A DNA stretch of 17,555 bases, taken from assembly GCA_049324315.1 (NCBI GenBank), contig JBMOKU010000017.1, positions 1 to 17,555 on the forward strand, read 5' to 3'. This DNA comes from JBMOKU01 sp049324315 (lineage in GTDB: Bacteria; Bacillota; Clostridia; Peptostreptococcales; Thermotaleaceae). A program made the translations under genes and the position numbers. Below are positions 1 to 6,479 of this stretch, in pieces (positions within the stretch are counted from its first letter, which is position 1; every line of letters begins with the position of its first letter). The notes under the pieces are model-generated. The model made no database searches, was not told the DNA's origin, and saw only the letters and a program-made list of their open reading frames with translations.

Positions 1-326
1 TGCGTCAATTTGTTTCGCTAGGGAACCCTAGGTTCCCTTCGACGACTGCTTCGCAGTCTGAGCACCCTCCTAAAACGGCAAAGGGGAATCCCCTCTGCAC
101 TCCCCCATGCATAGCAAATCATCTAATTATGATTTACTATACATGTGCGAAGCGAGTTTTGATGCAACCTGTAGCAAGCTTACAAACGCTAAGCCTCGTA
201 ACACTAGCAAATCGGAGTCAACTAGCACAACTCATTCAATTAGTATGGTTTCATTTTATCATGAATTCTTTAACCCATAAAATGGATTTAAAACAAAAAA
301 GTCCCCTTTTTAAGGAGACTGTCCAT
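1..326. repeat. Hairpin-rich intergenic region, probable repeat element
   Basis: No gene is supported here. The first 100 bases contain three hairpins with 3-nt loops in close succession: arms 20-27/31-38 (AGGGAACC/GGTTCCCT), 44-49/53-58 (GACTGC/GCAGTC) and 82-86/90-94 (AGGGG/CCCCT). A weaker AT-rich hairpin (AAATCAT/ATGATTT) lies near 116-135. Such runs of short, tight GC hairpins are typical of intergenic REP- or MITE-like repeats in bacterial genomes. The rest, to about 290, is featureless apart from four scattered TAGCA words. A 72-codon open frame on the plus strand has no ribosome binding site. Element borders cannot be set from one copy, and the element may start left of the window. 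Confidence 0.45.
300..320 (-). terminator. Intrinsic terminator of the ECF S-component gene
   Basis: Arms 300-308 and 312-320 pair with one mismatch (AGTCcCCTT with AAGGaGACT) around a TTT loop. Read on the minus strand, the stem is followed by T6-G-T3 (complement of 290-299). It lies 6 bases beyond the stop codon of the ECF S-component gene. Confidence 0.75.
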
Positions 327-863
327 TTATCTATAGTGTTCTTTTAAACTCTGAAAAAACTTGATTCGATCAAATGCTAACACCAATGGCGCTGCTAAAA
401 CTCCACCACCGACAGCCTGCGTTATATTTCCTACCACACCAAGGACTGCTGTTTCTGCCCCGTATAGAATAGATTCATAAGCAAAGTACCCGCCAATCAT
501 GACAAGTCCTCCAACTGTAACAGAGAAAGCGAAAGATAAGATTTTTTTAAGTAGCGTACTTTCCTCGCTAACCAGCTTATGATAGATAAAACCTACCATA
601 AGGGCATCTAGTCCTTTAATGACAAAAGTAGCCGGCGCATAGATACCATATCCGGAGAACAAATCGGCAAACATAGATCCAACAGCAGCTGCTATACTAC
701 CTGCCAGAGGCCCCAGCAAAATACCACTTAAATATACCATGCTGTCGCCAATATGGATATACCCTTTGGTTGGTGTCGGGATCTGTATCATCATTGTTCC
801 TACCAAAACTAACGCAGCCATTAATCCAGAAAGCGTCAGCCTCTTAACATTCACTTTATGCAT
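327..863 (-). CDS. ECF transporter S component (substrate-binding membrane subunit)
   Basis: This 178-residue, very hydrophobic protein has about five or six membrane segments. It resembles the ECF-type S components annotated as riboflavin-transporter-like. The clearest signature is the segment around residues 34-80 (GYIHIGDSMVYLSGILLGP, then GSMFADLFSGYG and APATFVIKG), typical of that family. The small-residue stretch near residues 12-22 in the first helix fits the AxxxA-type surface that docks on EcfT. S components bind a vitamin or its precursor in the membrane and work with a shared EcfA/A'/T energising module. No module genes are nearby, so this would be a group II system with the module encoded elsewhere. 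The substrate cannot be read from sequence. The start is the ATG 10 nt after a GGAGG, and the gene has its own promoter and terminator. Confidence 0.85.
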   Translation of the reverse strand: MHKVNVKRLTLSGLMAALVLVGTMMIQIPTPTKGYIHIGDSMVYLSGILLGPLAGSIAAAVGSMFADLFSGYGIYAPATFVIKGLDALMVGFIYHKLVSEESTLLKKILSFAFSVTVGGLVMIGGYFAYESILYGAETAVLGVVGNITQAVGGGVLAAPLVLAFDRIKFFQSLKEHYR

Positions 864-894
864 TGTATCGTTCCCTCCTGAAATTGTATCGTTC
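862..894 (-). promoter_or_regulatory. 12-bp direct repeat flanking the ribosome binding site of the ECF gene
   Basis: On the minus strand GAACGATACAAT occurs twice, at 894-883 and 873-862, exactly 21 bp apart. The ribosome binding site (CAGGAGG, 880-874) lies between the copies. The downstream copy runs into the ATG. A perfect 12-mer tandem repeat at two helical turns looks like a binding site for a regulator of DNA or mRNA. I do not recognise it as a known riboswitch or operator. Confidence 0.5.
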
Positions 895-910
895 TATTCT
901 ATCTACAATT

Positions 911-939
911 ATTGTAACACTGTTTTATACTTGTGTAAA
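911..939 (-). promoter_or_regulatory. Sigma-A-type promoter of the ECF gene
   Basis: On the minus strand there is a -35 TTTACA (939-934), a 17-bp spacer and a -10 TACAAT (916-911). Transcription would start near 904, giving a leader of about 40 nt that contains the 12-bp direct repeat and the ribosome binding site. Confidence 0.65.
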
Positions 940-958
940 TATGGTGACAATAAAAAAA

Positions 959-990
959 TAAAAGATATTGTACGGGTACAATATCTTTTA
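959..990 (-). terminator. Intrinsic terminator after the holin-like gene
   Basis: A perfect 15-bp inverted repeat (959-973 with 976-990) is separated by GG only. It is flanked by an A7 run on the left, which reads as a T-run after the stem on the minus strand. The stop codon of the holin-like gene (988-990) is inside the stem. T-runs on both sides would allow termination in both directions. Confidence 0.8.
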
Positions 991-1224
991 TTTTTTCACG
1001 GCCGCCTTCGTTCCCGAGAATAATCCTGCAGCACTAAGTCCCATGACAGAACCCGTTAAAAAAGCTCCTTTAAAATCACCTGGTGCAATATATATTCTAG
1101 CCAGGATAATTCCCAGAGCCCAAGAAAAAATTCCCGCATATTTTTTTGGAAGTCCTAATCTTTTTACAAGCTCTGTTATTGCCAAAATCAAAGGAATAAA
1201 CAAAGAGTCTTCATAGTGAACCAT
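988..1224 (-). CDS. Small holin-like membrane protein
   Basis: The 78-residue protein has two hydrophobic segments (about residues 8-22 and 30-47), a Gly/Ala-rich third stretch (about 53-70) and a lysine-rich C-terminus. This resembles small phage-holin-like proteins that occur as single chromosomal genes in Clostridia. No lysin, portal or other phage gene is near, so a lysis role is not supported; a generic small membrane protein is the safer reading. A strong GGGGGGAG ribosome binding site precedes the ATG. The gene lies 53 bp after the Crp-family regulator on the same strand, with no terminator between, so co-transcription is likely. Its stop codon is buried in the terminator stem. Confidence 0.6.
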   Translation of the reverse strand: MVHYEDSLFIPLILAITELVKRLGLPKKYAGIFSWALGIILARIYIAPGDFKGAFLTGSVMGLSAAGLFSGTKAAVKK

Positions 1225-1277
1225 AGTCTCTCCCCCCTTATATCACAATTATATTGGAATAAGGGAAGAGAATATGT

Positions 1278-1964
1278 CTAAGATTCCGTCCAGCGCTTTA
1301 GTTTTTTCATATTTTTTACAACAATTTTTTTACCGCTGATTTCGATTGCTCCCTCTTTCTTGAATTGGCTTAGGGCTCTGCTCACAGTTTCTCTTGCTGT
1401 ACCAATCATATTGGCTAAGTCTTGTCTCGATAATTCCAATTTTAGCTCTATCATGCCATCTTGCTCCACACCATGTTCCTGCGCAAGCTTGATAATCATC
1501 TGAGCGGTTCTAACATGGGTATCACTTAGAGCCATTTGCTTTAATTTCATCTGAGCCATATACAAGCGTTTATTTAAAATTTTGATGATCCTTAAGGCCA
1601 AATCTGCATCTTTGCTTACAAGCTTTTCCAGGTCTTCATTTTTTATCATACCAATAAATGCATCCTCAACAACTTCTGCAGTAGCGGGATAAGCCACATC
1701 ATTAAACAATGTTACCTCAGCAAAAACGTCACCCTCACCATAAATGTTGAATATTAATTCCCGGCCGTCATTGGATATTTTTGATATCTTCACTTTACCG
1801 TTCTTAATAAAGAACAGAGCCTCTCCCTTATCGCCTTCCATAAATATAATGGTTCCCTTTCGATATCTTCTTTCTATGGTTATGGACGCAATTTTTTCTA
1901 GGGATTCTTGATTCAATTGAGAAAAAATTGGTATATGCTTTAATAAGTCAACATTTCCAGTCAT
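1278..1964 (-). CDS. Crp/Fnr-family transcriptional regulator
   Basis: The 228-residue protein has an N-terminal cyclic-nucleotide-binding-type beta-barrel (about 8-115), a long dimerisation helix (about 120-150) and a C-terminal winged helix (about 150-220). The recognition helix contains ARETVSRAL (190-198). Its R-E-x-x-x-R pattern is the one CRP uses to read TGTGA. There is no cysteine, so it cannot carry an FNR-type Fe-S cluster. In the phosphate-binding cassette the stretch AEVTLFNDVAYPATAEV lacks the Arg-Ser/Thr pair that grips cAMP in CRP, so cAMP is unlikely as ligand. The ATG at 1964 is preferred because GGGGGA lies just upstream; an ATG seven codons earlier has no such site. It probably controls itself and the divergent siroheme reductase through the palindromes between them. 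Confidence 0.88.
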   Translation of the reverse strand: MTGNVDLLKHIPIFSQLNQESLEKIASITIERRYRKGTIIFMEGDKGEALFFIKNGKVKISKISNDGRELIFNIYGEGDVFAEVTLFNDVAYPATAEVVEDAFIGMIKNEDLEKLVSKDADLALRIIKILNKRLYMAQMKLKQMALSDTHVRTAQMIIKLAQEHGVEQDGMIELKLELSRQDLANMIGTARETVSRALSQFKKEGAIEISGKKIVVKNMKKLKRWTES

Positions 1965-2029
1965 AATGTCCCCCATTTCTTTCATTTCATTATCAATTAA
2001 TCAACACATTCATATGGCGTATAGCTTGA

Positions 2030-2056
2030 TGTGATATATATCACAATAAATTGTGA
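2030..2056. promoter_or_regulatory. Overlapping CRP-type operators in a divergent promoter region
   Basis: TGTGATATATATCACA (2030-2045) is a perfect 16-bp palindrome with the CRP spacing TGTGA-N6-TCACA. Its right half is reused in a second inverted repeat, TCACAA-N4-TTGTGA (2041-2056). The cluster sits between the Crp-family gene and the siroheme reductase gene. A TATAAT -10 box for the reductase is at 2090-2095 with no good -35 at the proper distance, which suits an activator-dependent promoter. That the neighbouring regulator binds here is inference. Confidence 0.75.
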
Positions 2057-2137
2057 TAAAAATAATCCCACAAATAGTTGTACCCATATTATAATAAAAA
2101 TAACATACAAACATGATTTGGTCAAAGGAGTGAACTT

Positions 2138-2821
2138 ATGGAGGCGCCAAAATACGCTGTTTTGCAAAAAATAAGAGATGGAAAAAAAACATACGGTATT
2201 ACACCTAGAATTCCCGGAGGTTTTATCAAACCCGATCAATTAGTAAAAATCGCTGAAGTAGCAAAAAAATATAATGGAACACTTAAACTGACCTCCGGGC
2301 AAAGAATCGCCATACTCGGTCTAAATGCAGAGGATGTAGAAAAGGCTTGGGCTGAATTGGGTATGGAACCAGGTGTCTTATCCTCTTATTCCGTAAAAAA
2401 TACAGAAATGTGTCCTGCATCCTTTTGTAAACGTGCTAAACAAAACTCCCTTCGTTTAGGCATGAAAATTGAAAAAGAGTTTTACGGAGCTGATACACCA
2501 AATAGAACAAAGATCGGTGTCGCCGGCTGCCGCAACGCTTGTACCAGTGTTTATTCAAAAGATATCGGTGTTATTGCTGATATGGACGGTTACATAATTA
2601 CTGTCGGTGGTAGTGCGGGATTCCATCCAAGATTATCTCAAATCGTAACGCAAGGATTAAGCGAAGATCGTGCATTTCAGTTAGTGAAAATTATCGTTGA
2701 TTATTATAAACGCCATGGGGAAATGGGCGAAAAGCTGGGGGATTTTCTTGACAGGATTACTTTTGAGAAGTTTCAAAATGAAGTCACGGAAGAGCTAAAT
2801 CATCATCTAGAAGCAAAATAA
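2138..2821 (+). CDS. Small siroheme/[4Fe-4S] sulfite or nitrite reductase-like protein
   Basis: The 227-residue single-unit protein has a ferredoxin-like NIR_SIR half-domain (about 8-75, with the LTSGQRIAILGL signature at 51-62) followed by the siroheme/4Fe-4S domain (about 85-200). Cluster ligands are Cys92 and Cys97 (CPASFC) and Cys131 and Cys135 (GCRNACTSV). Known families use C-x5-C and C-x3-C; the first pair here is C-x4-C. Full-length assimilatory enzymes have two such repeats and 500 or more residues, so this belongs with the small one-repeat proteins found in anaerobes. The substrate could be sulfite, nitrite or something else; no partner flavoprotein or ferredoxin is nearby. AAGGAG precedes the ATG. 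Regulation by the divergent Crp-family protein is likely. The stop codon lies in a long inverted repeat. Confidence 0.85.
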   Translation: MEAPKYAVLQKIRDGKKTYGITPRIPGGFIKPDQLVKIAEVAKKYNGTLKLTSGQRIAILGLNAEDVEKAWAELGMEPGVLSSYSVKNTEMCPASFCKRAKQNSLRLGMKIEKEFYGADTPNRTKIGVAGCRNACTSVYSKDIGVIADMDGYIITVGGSAGFHPRLSQIVTQGLSEDRAFQLVKIIVDYYKRHGEMGEKLGDFLDRITFEKFQNEVTEELNHHLEAK

Positions 2822-2851
2822 ACACCGACGAGGTGTTTATTTTGCTTCTAG
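2807..2851. terminator. Bidirectional terminator, 20-bp perfect inverted repeat
   Basis: Arms 2807-2826 and 2832-2851 are perfectly complementary over 20 bp around the loop GACGA. The GC-rich core (AACACC/GGTGTT) is flanked by A-rich and T-rich arms, so each direction ends in a T-rich tract. It separates the convergent siroheme reductase and TPR genes. It contains the last residues and stop codon of the former and ends 2 bp from the stop codon of the latter. Confidence 0.75.
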
Positions 2852-2853
2852 CT

Positions 2854-4113
2854 TCACTTCAGCATGTCTTTTTTCAATCTTTTTAACTCCAGAATGGCAT
2901 CTTGTACTGGATAATACTCCGGCAGTAATTTCCTCGCCTTATACAAATGCCACCTTGCTTTATCATACTTTCCGGTATACAGGTAAACCAACCCCAGATT
3001 ATGATGTCCATATCCGTTTTCTGGGTAGTATTTCACCATTTTTTCAGCGAACCCCTGCGCTTTATCATATTTCTTTAAGTCTTCACCATATAGCTTTGAA
3101 AGGTTTAGAAGAACAGAAGGTTCTTTTTCTTTATCATGCAAGACTTTTTTATAATATCTTATTGCCTTTCTAGGCATATTTAGCGATTGATAGCAGCTCC
3201 CTATGGAATAAAATATATCCATTCTCAAATCTTCCATATCAAATGAACAATTACTTAAGGCTTCTTTATAGCAGCCCACCGCAGATGTTTCGTCGTTTAG
3301 TTCATAAAACACATCACCCATTAATTTCCAATACGCTGATGAGTCTGGATATCTTGCAATTAGTTCTGAAAGATATTCCATAGCCGTTTCTAACTGACCA
3401 CTGTTCAAATAAGCTACTAAAAGATTGTTGCATAGATATTCGTCATCAGAACGGATTTCCAAGCCCTTTTTACATATTCCTACAGCCTCTGTATTCATAC
3501 CATTAAATATCAAGAAGCTACTCATATTTAAATATGGTTCTGTTGAGTCAGGTTGTAAAGAAGCTTGTATCTTCAAAAACTTGATGCTCTTATGCAGCTG
3601 CCCTATGGATTCATAATAATAAGCCATATCTTCAAAAATATAAAATCGTTTATATTTTTTTAAGAAGAATGGATTCTTTTTATAAATATAGAGCAATCCA
3701 ATACTTGCTATATCCACTCGTTCCTCATAGAAATGGGTTCTCAGTTCTTTATAAAATGCATTCCACAAACCCGTATTGTTCTTCTCTCTATTTAATAAAT
3801 ATTTTTTTTCCCAAGCATCTTCCATTTTCTTAATCTTCATTTTTTCATTTGGATAGAACAGATTCGCTTCAAACCAGACGTCAGGAATCTTCCGAATAAT
3901 TTTCTCCTCTATTCCTTTTTGATGGTTTAATAAATAAATTTCTGCCCAATAACCCGGAATTCCTCGGTATTTATTTGTGAAAAGTATCTGTATCTCCTTA
4001 TCATAAGGTTGACTTTTCCTTAGTCTCCTATTTACTCTATTTCCCTGCAGCCATTCCTCCAAATAATGATCCCTTAGTTTTTCTGTTGGAAAAAAAATTC
4101 GTAATAATTTCAT
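2854..4113 (-). CDS. Tetratricopeptide-repeat protein
   Basis: This 419-residue soluble protein has no signal peptide or membrane segment. The N-terminal third (1-150) is basic and aromatic-rich and matches no family I recognise. From about residue 160 to 405 it is a series of TPR-like helix pairs; clear examples are around 203-235, 265-290, 300-330 (SIGSCYQSLNMPRKAIRYYK) and 370-400 (HNLGLVYLYTGKYDKARWHL). TPR arrays bind other proteins; the partner is unknown. An AGGAGG precedes the ATG, partly inside a hairpin (4118-4148). It follows the DNA methyltransferase gene by 142 bp on the same strand. A shared 12-nt sequence (TTAAAGAAAGGA) occurs at the end of the methyltransferase gene and again at this gene's ribosome binding site. 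Confidence 0.75.
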   Translation of the reverse strand: MKLLRIFFPTEKLRDHYLEEWLQGNRVNRRLRKSQPYDKEIQILFTNKYRGIPGYWAEIYLLNHQKGIEEKIIRKIPDVWFEANLFYPNEKMKIKKMEDAWEKKYLLNREKNNTGLWNAFYKELRTHFYEERVDIASIGLLYIYKKNPFFLKKYKRFYIFEDMAYYYESIGQLHKSIKFLKIQASLQPDSTEPYLNMSSFLIFNGMNTEAVGICKKGLEIRSDDEYLCNNLLVAYLNSGQLETAMEYLSELIARYPDSSAYWKLMGDVFYELNDETSAVGCYKEALSNCSFDMEDLRMDIFYSIGSCYQSLNMPRKAIRYYKKVLHDKEKEPSVLLNLSKLYGEDLKKYDKAQGFAEKMVKYYPENGYGHHNLGLVYLYTGKYDKARWHLYKARKLLPEYYPVQDAILELKRLKKDMLK

Positions 4114-4117
4114 TACT

Positions 4118-4148
4118 ATATAGTCCTCCTTTCTTTAAGGGACTATAT
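4118..4148 (-). promoter_or_regulatory. Hairpin partly covering the ribosome binding site of the TPR gene
   Basis: Arms 4118-4126 and 4140-4148 form a 9-bp perfect stem with a 13-nt loop in the leader of the TPR gene. The AGGAGGA ribosome binding site (4130-4124) lies half in the loop and half in the stem, 10 nt before the ATG. Folding could limit translation. No ligand or regulator is suggested by the sequence. Confidence 0.35.
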
Positions 4149-4255
4149 GAAGTATATTTTCTATTCTTCATGTTGTTTTGTTATTGCACTATATAATATT
4201 CAACAATTACTGTTTCGTGCTGTTCCAAACGGAATCTTGTAGAATCGTCCTTTCT

Positions 4256-6424
4256 TTAACGGCGTTTCAGCATTTTATCATAAAACTTTTCAATGATACA
4301 AATTTCTTCTTTCGTTAGGTCATAGCGTTGATAAATAATCTGATTGATCTCCTCATAAAGATTCTCTTTTTCCCCTAAGCGAATCATTTCTTCAGTATGT
4401 CTTTTCATTACCTGTAACGTTTCTGCATCAATATCTAATATGATAGGCAATTCTTTTAGAGGGCTTGCATAGAGTTCAAGATAATTCCCTTTACGCTTCC
4501 CTCTATGAAAAAGCCAATAATACATAAGCTTTGCGTTCAATTGACATAAAATTGTTTTCAACTCTACGTCAGCCTCTAGAGGCGTTATATAGTAAATATC
4601 TGCACTTCCATACCAGGGTAAACAATTATAGGCAAACTTATTTTCCAATGCACGGTGGGGTACAACGATTTTCTCCCCTTCGAATATCTCTTGCTGCCTC
4701 GGCCACTGTAAAGCAAACCAATTCCGCAAACCTTTCTGTGTTTCCCGCCTCTGATTAAGTACGTTCTTAAATCGAGACAGATATTGTATCACCGGATCAT
4801 CTTTACTTGGATTTTCCATATTCTTATCGGTAATATAAAGAACAAACTTTTCTGTCTTATCTCTTGTTCTATATCTTTCAATATCACTATTCTTATACAT
4901 GGGTCTAAGATAAGGAGAATCAGCAATGCGGAGTTTTTCTATCTCTTCTTGATTTAATACGAATATACCCTGATTTGAAGCTAATTCATATTCTTCTATA
5001 ATCTCTTTATCCAATTTTTTATCCAACATACTTTCTGTAACTTTATCAGCTCCGCTTACCATCCCCTGATTTATTTTGCATATCTTCCCAAGAACTGTAT
5101 CTTTATTTCTTGCAATTTTTTCCAATATATCTGCATCCTTATAATCTACATTCAAGGCGATTTTTCCATCATTGGTATAGAGCTGCTGTTGATTTCTTAT
5201 TTCATAACAGCTGGCTTTATCGTTATCCTCATTATTGATAAGCAGAGATTTTATTTCATCTAATTTCAAGTTCTTTTCCTTTATATTTTTTATACAAATT
5301 GGTTCTTCTTCACGTATACCTTTTGTTAAGAAAAAAATCATGTTGTGCTGTCCTTTTGCCGATTTAAAAATTTCATATTCATTAAAGTTTACAATTTCCT
5401 GAAAGCAGCACTTTTGTTTTAAATACTCTCGAAGCTTTGCAGCACCATCTGCTGTGACAAAGTAGTTCGTTGTAATAAAAGATAACAAGCCTTTCTCTTT
5501 TAAAATCTCCATTCCTTTGTAAATAAAAAAATAGAAGTAATCCATCTTCCCTTCATAATGCTTTCTTCCAAAAGCTGTATACTTTATTCTATGAAAAAGC
5601 TCTTTGTTTCCCTTCTCACCAATATACGGAGGATTGCCAATCACAATATCAAATTTCTTTGCTCCCTTTTGAAAGAAATCTTCAGCCAGTAAGCTATCTT
5701 CTTGAAGTACATTGGGCCGAATACGATCGTCATGATCATTTTGGATCATTGGGTACTGCAATGCATTTGATAGGAGAGCCATTTGGGTTATTTGCACAGG
5801 AATTTCTTGGATATCCAAACCATAAATATTATGATTTAAGATATCTTTCATAATCGAAACATCATTGGTCATTATATGTAAAGTATGGTTCAATTTCTTC
5901 ATCAACTGAAAAAGCTTGTTGGAAAAACGAACAAGAAATAAACCTGTTCCACATGCAATGTCAATAATGGTCATTTGTCGTAAACAGTCAAATAATTTCC
6001 TTGAACTATCTATATCTATCGCCTTGGCATCAGAAACAAGTCCATTTATTTGCACTCTAGAAACATCCGTATTTTGCTGCAAATACAGGCTCAAGACTCT
6101 ATCAATCATATAATCTATAATATAATAGGGTGTATAAAAGCTGCCCGTTTTTTCCCTTATATTCGCACCCATGCATCCATCGTATAATTCAGCAAAATCC
6201 ACGATATCAATGTTTTCATAGGTTCCAGCCAATTCTTTGGCCAGTTGATAAGTTCTCAGAGAATGATCCAAATCTATTCCTTGCTGCTCTAAGTAATGAG
6301 AACCGTGACGTCTAATGAACATCTGCTTACAAATTTCTAAAAATAGTTCTTCTTTATTATCAGAATATTGGTAAATGCTTCTTATCAGTTGATTAACTAT
6401 TTTCTCATTGATTGTATTATCCAT
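4256..6424 (-). CDS. Solitary N6-adenine DNA methyltransferase, CamA/TaqI-like
   Basis: The 722-residue protein transfers a methyl group from AdoMet to adenine N6 in DNA. Visible motifs: TGSFYTP (about 93-99), motif I DIACGTG (155-161), YGLDI (201-205) and catalytic NPPY (264-267). A target-recognition region starts near INQGMVSGADKV (450) and contains a block around 567-612 (GLRNWFALQWPRQQ, then GSADIYYI). That block closely parallels CamA, the orphan methylase of Clostridioides difficile, as I remember it. The first 80 residues are helical with no PD-(D/E)XK nuclease pattern, and no nuclease gene is adjacent, so this looks like an epigenetic or orphan enzyme rather than a restriction system. 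The target site is unknown. The ATG at 6424 is chosen because AGGTGG ends 6 nt before it; the ATG two codons earlier abuts that site. Confidence 0.87.
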   Translation of the reverse strand: MDNTINEKIVNQLIRSIYQYSDNKEELFLEICKQMFIRRHGSHYLEQQGIDLDHSLRTYQLAKELAGTYENIDIVDFAELYDGCMGANIREKTGSFYTPYYIIDYMIDRVLSLYLQQNTDVSRVQINGLVSDAKAIDIDSSRKLFDCLRQMTIIDIACGTGLFLVRFSNKLFQLMKKLNHTLHIMTNDVSIMKDILNHNIYGLDIQEIPVQITQMALLSNALQYPMIQNDHDDRIRPNVLQEDSLLAEDFFQKGAKKFDIVIGNPPYIGEKGNKELFHRIKYTAFGRKHYEGKMDYFYFFIYKGMEILKEKGLLSFITTNYFVTADGAAKLREYLKQKCCFQEIVNFNEYEIFKSAKGQHNMIFFLTKGIREEEPICIKNIKEKNLKLDEIKSLLINNEDNDKASCYEIRNQQQLYTNDGKIALNVDYKDADILEKIARNKDTVLGKICKINQGMVSGADKVTESMLDKKLDKEIIEEYELASNQGIFVLNQEEIEKLRIADSPYLRPMYKNSDIERYRTRDKTEKFVLYITDKNMENPSKDDPVIQYLSRFKNVLNQRRETQKGLRNWFALQWPRQQEIFEGEKIVVPHRALENKFAYNCLPWYGSADIYYITPLEADVELKTILCQLNAKLMYYWLFHRGKRKGNYLELYASPLKELPIILDIDAETLQVMKRHTEEMIRLGEKENLYEEINQIIYQRYDLTKEEICIIEKFYDKMLKRR

Positions 6425-6451
6425 ATTCATCCACCTACGTTCAATAATCGG

Positions 6452-6476
6452 AAAGGCATCCTAATTGGACACCTTT
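6452..6476 (-). other. Intergenic hairpin between amidase and methyltransferase genes
   Basis: Arms 6452-6461 and 6467-6476 pair over 10 bp including two G-T wobbles, with a 5-nt loop. It lies 3 bp beyond the amidase stop codon. No T-run follows on the minus strand, so it is at most a weak terminator or processing site between two genes likely transcribed together. Confidence 0.35.
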
Positions 6477-6479
6477 TGT

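Noticed and set aside
113..225. Four TAGCA words that might form a short-repeat array
   Set aside because: The spacing is irregular (58, 34 and 16 nt) and the flanks differ, so this is not a CRISPR or tandem array.
129..347. A 72-codon plus-strand frame in the left intergenic region
   Set aside because: It has no ribosome binding site, its product resembles nothing, and it runs through a terminator and into the convergent ECF gene.
988..1224. A prophage remnant marked by the holin-like gene
   Set aside because: No lysin, capsid, tail, integrase or attachment site was seen on either side.
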